From positions 639 to 44,212 of the forward strand of contig NZ_SDKD01000010.1 of the NCBI RefSeq assembly GCF_004521915.1: 43,574 nt of DNA. The letters are read 5' to 3'. The first letter of the stretch is position 1, and every line of letters starts with the position of its first letter. The position numbers were made by a program, and so were the translations under genes. The notes under the pieces were generated by a model that saw only the letters and a program-made list of their open reading frames with translations, searched no databases and was not told the DNA's origin. Shown one piece after another: positions 41,601 through 43,574 of the stretch. The DNA is from Brevibacillus migulae (GTDB lineage Bacteria; Bacillota; Bacilli; Brevibacillales; Brevibacillaceae).

Positions 41601-41963
41601 ATCCCCCGAAGAGTCTCCGGGGGTGGTTCGAGCAACAGCGGTACGGGAGTCATATTTCGCTGATTCGCGCCATCCGCTTACCTGTTCTAGCTCCTGGATG
41701 TTGAGCAGCACCGCAGCGATATGCTGACAGTGGTGATCATAAGAATCGAGGGTCGGGCAGCTGCAGGCAGCCACGATCTTTCCGACATGATCGATCTCAA
41801 TCTTCACCTGATAGCTTCCTTTTACGGTCGCTTCGCAGAGCGAATGTTCCCAATCCATATGGGTGATCTCCACTTTGCGTGTACGGTAGAATGCTTCCCC
41901 TCTTTCATAGGAAGTCCTGCCGCACAATCTCTTAATATCCTGTTTGGTTAATGAAAAGCTCAT
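38691..41963 (-). CDS. SNF2-family DEAD/DEAH-box helicase with SWIM zinc finger
   Basis: This 1090-residue Swi2/Snf2 ATPase probably remodels protein-nucleic acid complexes. A SWIM zinc finger lies in residues 67-81 (Cys67, Cys69, Cys79, His81). A long bacterial SNF2-associated region follows. The motor has motif I DDMGLGKTLQSIAFL (about 660), motif II DEAQTFKN (about 760), motif III SGTPIENRLEELWSIFD, the C-terminal lobe VLVYSQFTQMLDLIG, KAGGTGLNLTGAD and motif VI QQAADRAHRIGQ (about 1025). All catalytic motifs are intact. ATG 41963 follows AAAGGAAGGA. It is typical of the large bacterial helicase class found in Bacillales, outside any defence island here. It is monocistronic, 88 bases from the DinG-type gene. 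Confidence 0.93.
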   Translation of the reverse strand: MSFSLTKQDIKRLCGRTSYERGEAFYRTRKVEITHMDWEHSLCEATVKGSYQVKIEIDHVGKIVAACSCPTLDSYDHHCQHIAAVLLNIQELEQVSGWRESAKYDSRTAVARTTPGDSSGDLQLTQGILRLFRNHPERRNTARQLFDTRETVAVEFTVSPVSYGIRKHMFGVALKVGPKRLYMVQKIKEFLECLERREPYAFSKHFTYDPQQHLFDNEDNAVIQKLLEVYQYEKMIRESTQPLYMQGKGVSTDRVLLIPPVFWESLFSLLQAAKQVQLEQGGRSYAGIDATEEPLPLQFAFDQAEQDSYVMDMQGLDRIIVMESYGLVLTEGKVVQLPADQCKRLAEMKRMVDAYRKPQITIAPEQIEPFLEQVIPGLKKLGSVRIANAVSERIIQAPLQAKLYLDRLKDRLLVGLEFQYGEIVINPFEEESQKRRTDRIHVRDGEKERQIVELIEQSPFVKTEGGYVMEEEEAEYHFLYHVVPQLEKLAKVYATTAVKERVFTGSAPPQIRVDADDRINWLEVQFDMEGIPESHIRRVLQSLEEKRKYYRLPNGALLPLEATEYQVISDFLHQIGADSMEFSGAGARLPLVRGLHLLDQEHGKTVKIGKTLRRLLEHMRNPDHLDFPVPESLENVLRDYQKYGYQWMKTLAHYQFGGILADDMGLGKTLQSIAFLLSVLPEIREEKQPALIVAPSSLVYNWRNELQKFAPDIRMVIIDGAQAERKSSLDDSSGADVLITSYPLLRKDSRLYAEKMFHTLILDEAQTFKNHATQTAQAVKAMQARYRFALSGTPIENRLEELWSIFDAVFPGLFPARKGFNDLSREAVAKRARPFLLRRVKTDVLKELPEKIETLQASELLPEQKKLYLAHLALLQKETMRLLNADDFQRNRIKILAGLTRLRQLCCHPALFVDEYEGSSAKFEQLLELLAECRNVGRRVLVYSQFTQMLDLIGRELGYQGIPYFYLDGQTPARERVELCNRFNEGERDLFLLSLKAGGTGLNLTGADTVILYDLWWNPAVEQQAADRAHRIGQKKVVHVIRLVTQGTVEEKMFALQQKKKNLIEEVIQPGQEALSSLTEQEIREILMID

Positions 41964-42051
41964 GCGAACCGGTCCTTCCTTTGAAACGTTGTATCTAATA
42001 TCTTAGCAAAAATAACATGCACATGCCGCTGGTTGGAAGAACTTTCACCCG

Positions 42052-43574
42052 CTATGGGAGTTCGGTTTTCCATTCTACGCCCTTTGGCAATATCTCTTGC
42101 ACCTTCTGGCGGATTTCCTCGTTCTGATGCAATTCCTCACTCAAGATCGTGACAATGCCTCGATCCTCTCTGGTCCGTATCAATCGCCCGATGCCCTGTC
42201 TCAGACGCAGCAGCATATAAGGCAAATCTACCTCTGCGAACGGATCAGAGCTCCTTTTTCTTTTCGATGCATACACCGGATCATTCGGCGGAAATGGTAG
42301 CGACCAGATGATCACACTGGACAGGGAGGGTCCTGGAATATCCAGCCCTTCCCATAAGGAAACCGCACACAGATTGCTTTCCTCCTCATTTTGAAAGGCG
42401 GAAATGAGATGGCTGATTTCTTGATCGCCCTCGAACAGAAAGCTCATCCCTGCAAACGAATCATTGTCGGACATATGCTCTCTGAATCGCTTCATTTCTT
42501 CCTTCGAGGGAAAGAGAAACAGCGATCTGCCCCGTGTACGCTCGAGCAAGCGGCTCGCCGCTTTCATTTTCAGCTCAAAGGAATTCTCGGTTTTCACTTC
42601 AGGCGCATACATTTCCATTTGCTGTTCGTAATCATACGGGGATGCGACGGTAAAGGATAAATAATCCTCGATTCCCAAGCTGTCTGCCATATAATGAAAA
42701 GACCCATCGACGGAAAGGGTAGCGGAAGAAAAAACGATCGGCATCTTCTGGGAGAACACACGCTCCCTCAGCACTTCTTTCACCATTCTTGGCATCACGA
42801 CCAGTGTCGCCCCTGCTGCTTCCTCGCTCAGCCAGGAGATGACCTGATCCTTTTGCTGGAACAACTTCAGCATCCAATGAATCATGTCCAAGTGTTCGTT
42901 GACAATGCGAAGCTGGTAGTCGTCGAGGGCGTATACACCGCTTTCGACCACCATTTCGTCTTCGATCAATGCGATGATGTCCGTGAGTCGTTTTACCTCG
43001 CCAAGCAAGGATTCGGAAAACATGATTTCCTTCCGATCGGAGCCCGGTACAGCCTGGCTCTGCTTGTCCAGACTCGCAAAGAGAGCCTCGCTTTGCACGA
43101 TCGCCTCTTCCAGCAGGATCGCAAATGACTCACGAACTTCTCCCTGCAGCAGTCTCGTCATGATCTCTTCAAACACGGAATGGGTAAACTTGTAGGTCAA
43201 CGCCTTTTGGGCGGCTGGTTCCACCAGATGCCCTTCATCGAATACAACTGCACTGTGGCTAGGTAATAAAGGAAGCTGTCCTTCCCGTTTCCGTGCTTCA
43301 GCCGTCCAGACATGCTCCATGTAAAAGTCGTGCGAACAAATGATCAGGTCCGCCGATTTCCGGTAGTAATCCCGGGTAAGGCTCAAGCCACAGCGATGCT
43401 GCTTGTCACAGGAGAGGCAATCTTGGAAGGAATCCCAGCCGATCTTCTCCCATTGCTCATCATTAATATGTGGGTAGTCGCTTCGATCGCCATACGGGTA
43501 AAAGGATTGCAGCGCTTCTGTCGTATGAACAAATGAGGGCAGTTCCACATAAATGTTATCAAATACTTCCGGAT
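42052..43574 (-). CDS. DinG/XPD-family ATP-dependent DNA helicase (5' end beyond the window)
   Basis: The frame is open to the right edge (reading ...PEVFDNIYVELPSF at the border), so the true start and the Walker A motif lie outside. At least 507 residues are present. Four cysteines around CLSCDKQHRC suggest the Fe-S cluster of this family, although only three are closely spaced. Motif II is VVFDEGHLVEP. The C-terminal part shows FSSATLSVDGSF, SLWEGLDIPGPSLSSVII, the LPFPPNDPVY segment typical of DinG and motif VI RLRQGIGRLIRTREDRGI. It acts in DNA repair or resolving R-loops and other structures in relatives. The gene lies downstream of nothing visible and ends 88 bases before the SNF2 gene start. 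Confidence 0.9.
   Translation of the reverse strand, partial: PEVFDNIYVELPSFVHTTEALQSFYPYGDRSDYPHINDEQWEKIGWDSFQDCLSCDKQHRCGLSLTRDYYRKSADLIICSHDFYMEHVWTAEARKREGQLPLLPSHSAVVFDEGHLVEPAAQKALTYKFTHSVFEEIMTRLLQGEVRESFAILLEEAIVQSEALFASLDKQSQAVPGSDRKEIMFSESLLGEVKRLTDIIALIEDEMVVESGVYALDDYQLRIVNEHLDMIHWMLKLFQQKDQVISWLSEEAAGATLVVMPRMVKEVLRERVFSQKMPIVFSSATLSVDGSFHYMADSLGIEDYLSFTVASPYDYEQQMEMYAPEVKTENSFELKMKAASRLLERTRGRSLFLFPSKEEMKRFREHMSDNDSFAGMSFLFEGDQEISHLISAFQNEEESNLCAVSLWEGLDIPGPSLSSVIIWSLPFPPNDPVYASKRKRSSDPFAEVDLPYMLLRLRQGIGRLIRTREDRGIVTILSEELHQNEEIRQKVQEILPKGVEWKTELP

Noticed and set aside
38691..43574. Possible defence island because of adjacent SNF2 and DinG-type helicases
   Set aside because: Both are common housekeeping helicases in Bacillales; no nuclease, methyltransferase, sensor or toxin-like gene accompanies them in the window.

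Overview
The window looks like a chromosomal stretch from a mesophilic, endospore-forming Firmicute of the Brevibacillus/Paenibacillaceae type. The pointers are an A-type spore germinant receptor operon with a sigma-G-like promoter, a protein whose repeats resemble gamma-type SASPs, type-Z ribosomal protein S14, a YrrN/YrrO pair, strong AGGAGG ribosome binding sites, frequent GTG/TTG starts and U-rich intrinsic terminators. The genus is inference. I see no insertion sequence, prophage, plasmid gene or CRISPR array.

Layout. 1-222: tRNA-Ala(UGC) and tRNA-Ile(GAU) on the minus strand with their own promoter and no adjacent 16S gene. 359-604: a chain of tiny overlapping reading frames that looks like a small frameshifted gene. 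818-4754: GerA/GerB/GerC-type germinant receptor operon (minus) behind a helix-turn-helix regulator. 5467-8429: RtcB RNA ligase and a secreted 5'-nucleotidase (minus). 8650-11222: a coupled 30-residue leader ORF and an LTA-synthase-family protein (plus). 11453-13886: small genes including a stand-alone S14 gene with a dyad in its leader, a six-repeat gamma-SASP-like protein and a VOC protein. 13941-15958: AraC-type regulator and a secreted TPR/YdcF-like protein.

16183-31575 is the metabolic core, a 15-kb minus-strand cluster of 14 genes. In transcription order: 2-hydroxyacid dehydrogenase, TRAP binding protein, TRAP small and large permeases, a second (CtBP-like) hydroxyacid dehydrogenase, a second TRAP binding protein, LarA-like racemase/epimerase, IlvD/Edd dehydratase, a U32-like TIM-barrel protein, IclR regulator, FAH-family 2-keto-3-deoxy-aldonate dehydratase, the small and large parts of a UxaA-type dehydratase, and alpha-ketoglutarate-semialdehyde dehydrogenase. 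The simplest reading is uptake of a sugar acid, redox or epimerase conversion to a usable isomer, dehydration to a 2-keto-3-deoxy acid, a second dehydration to alpha-ketoglutarate semialdehyde, and oxidation to alpha-ketoglutarate (a non-phosphorylative, Weimberg-type route). Three upstream regions in the cluster carry the same three-half-site operator, probably bound by the IclR protein, and a near-consensus cre site lies before the first gene.

31890-43574: a twin P-loop ATPase, the YrrO/YrrN (TrhP-type) U32 pair for tRNA wobble-uridine hydroxylation, convergent MarR and DinB genes, a secreted amidase with a decayed transglycosylase-like domain, a SWIM/SNF2 helicase and a DinG-family helicase cut by the right edge.

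The observations I find most worth checking are the six-repeat gamma-SASP-like protein that lacks the usual protease-site glutamate, the shared operator of the sugar-acid cluster, the frameshifted small gene near the tRNAs, and the leader structures before the LTA synthase and S14 genes.
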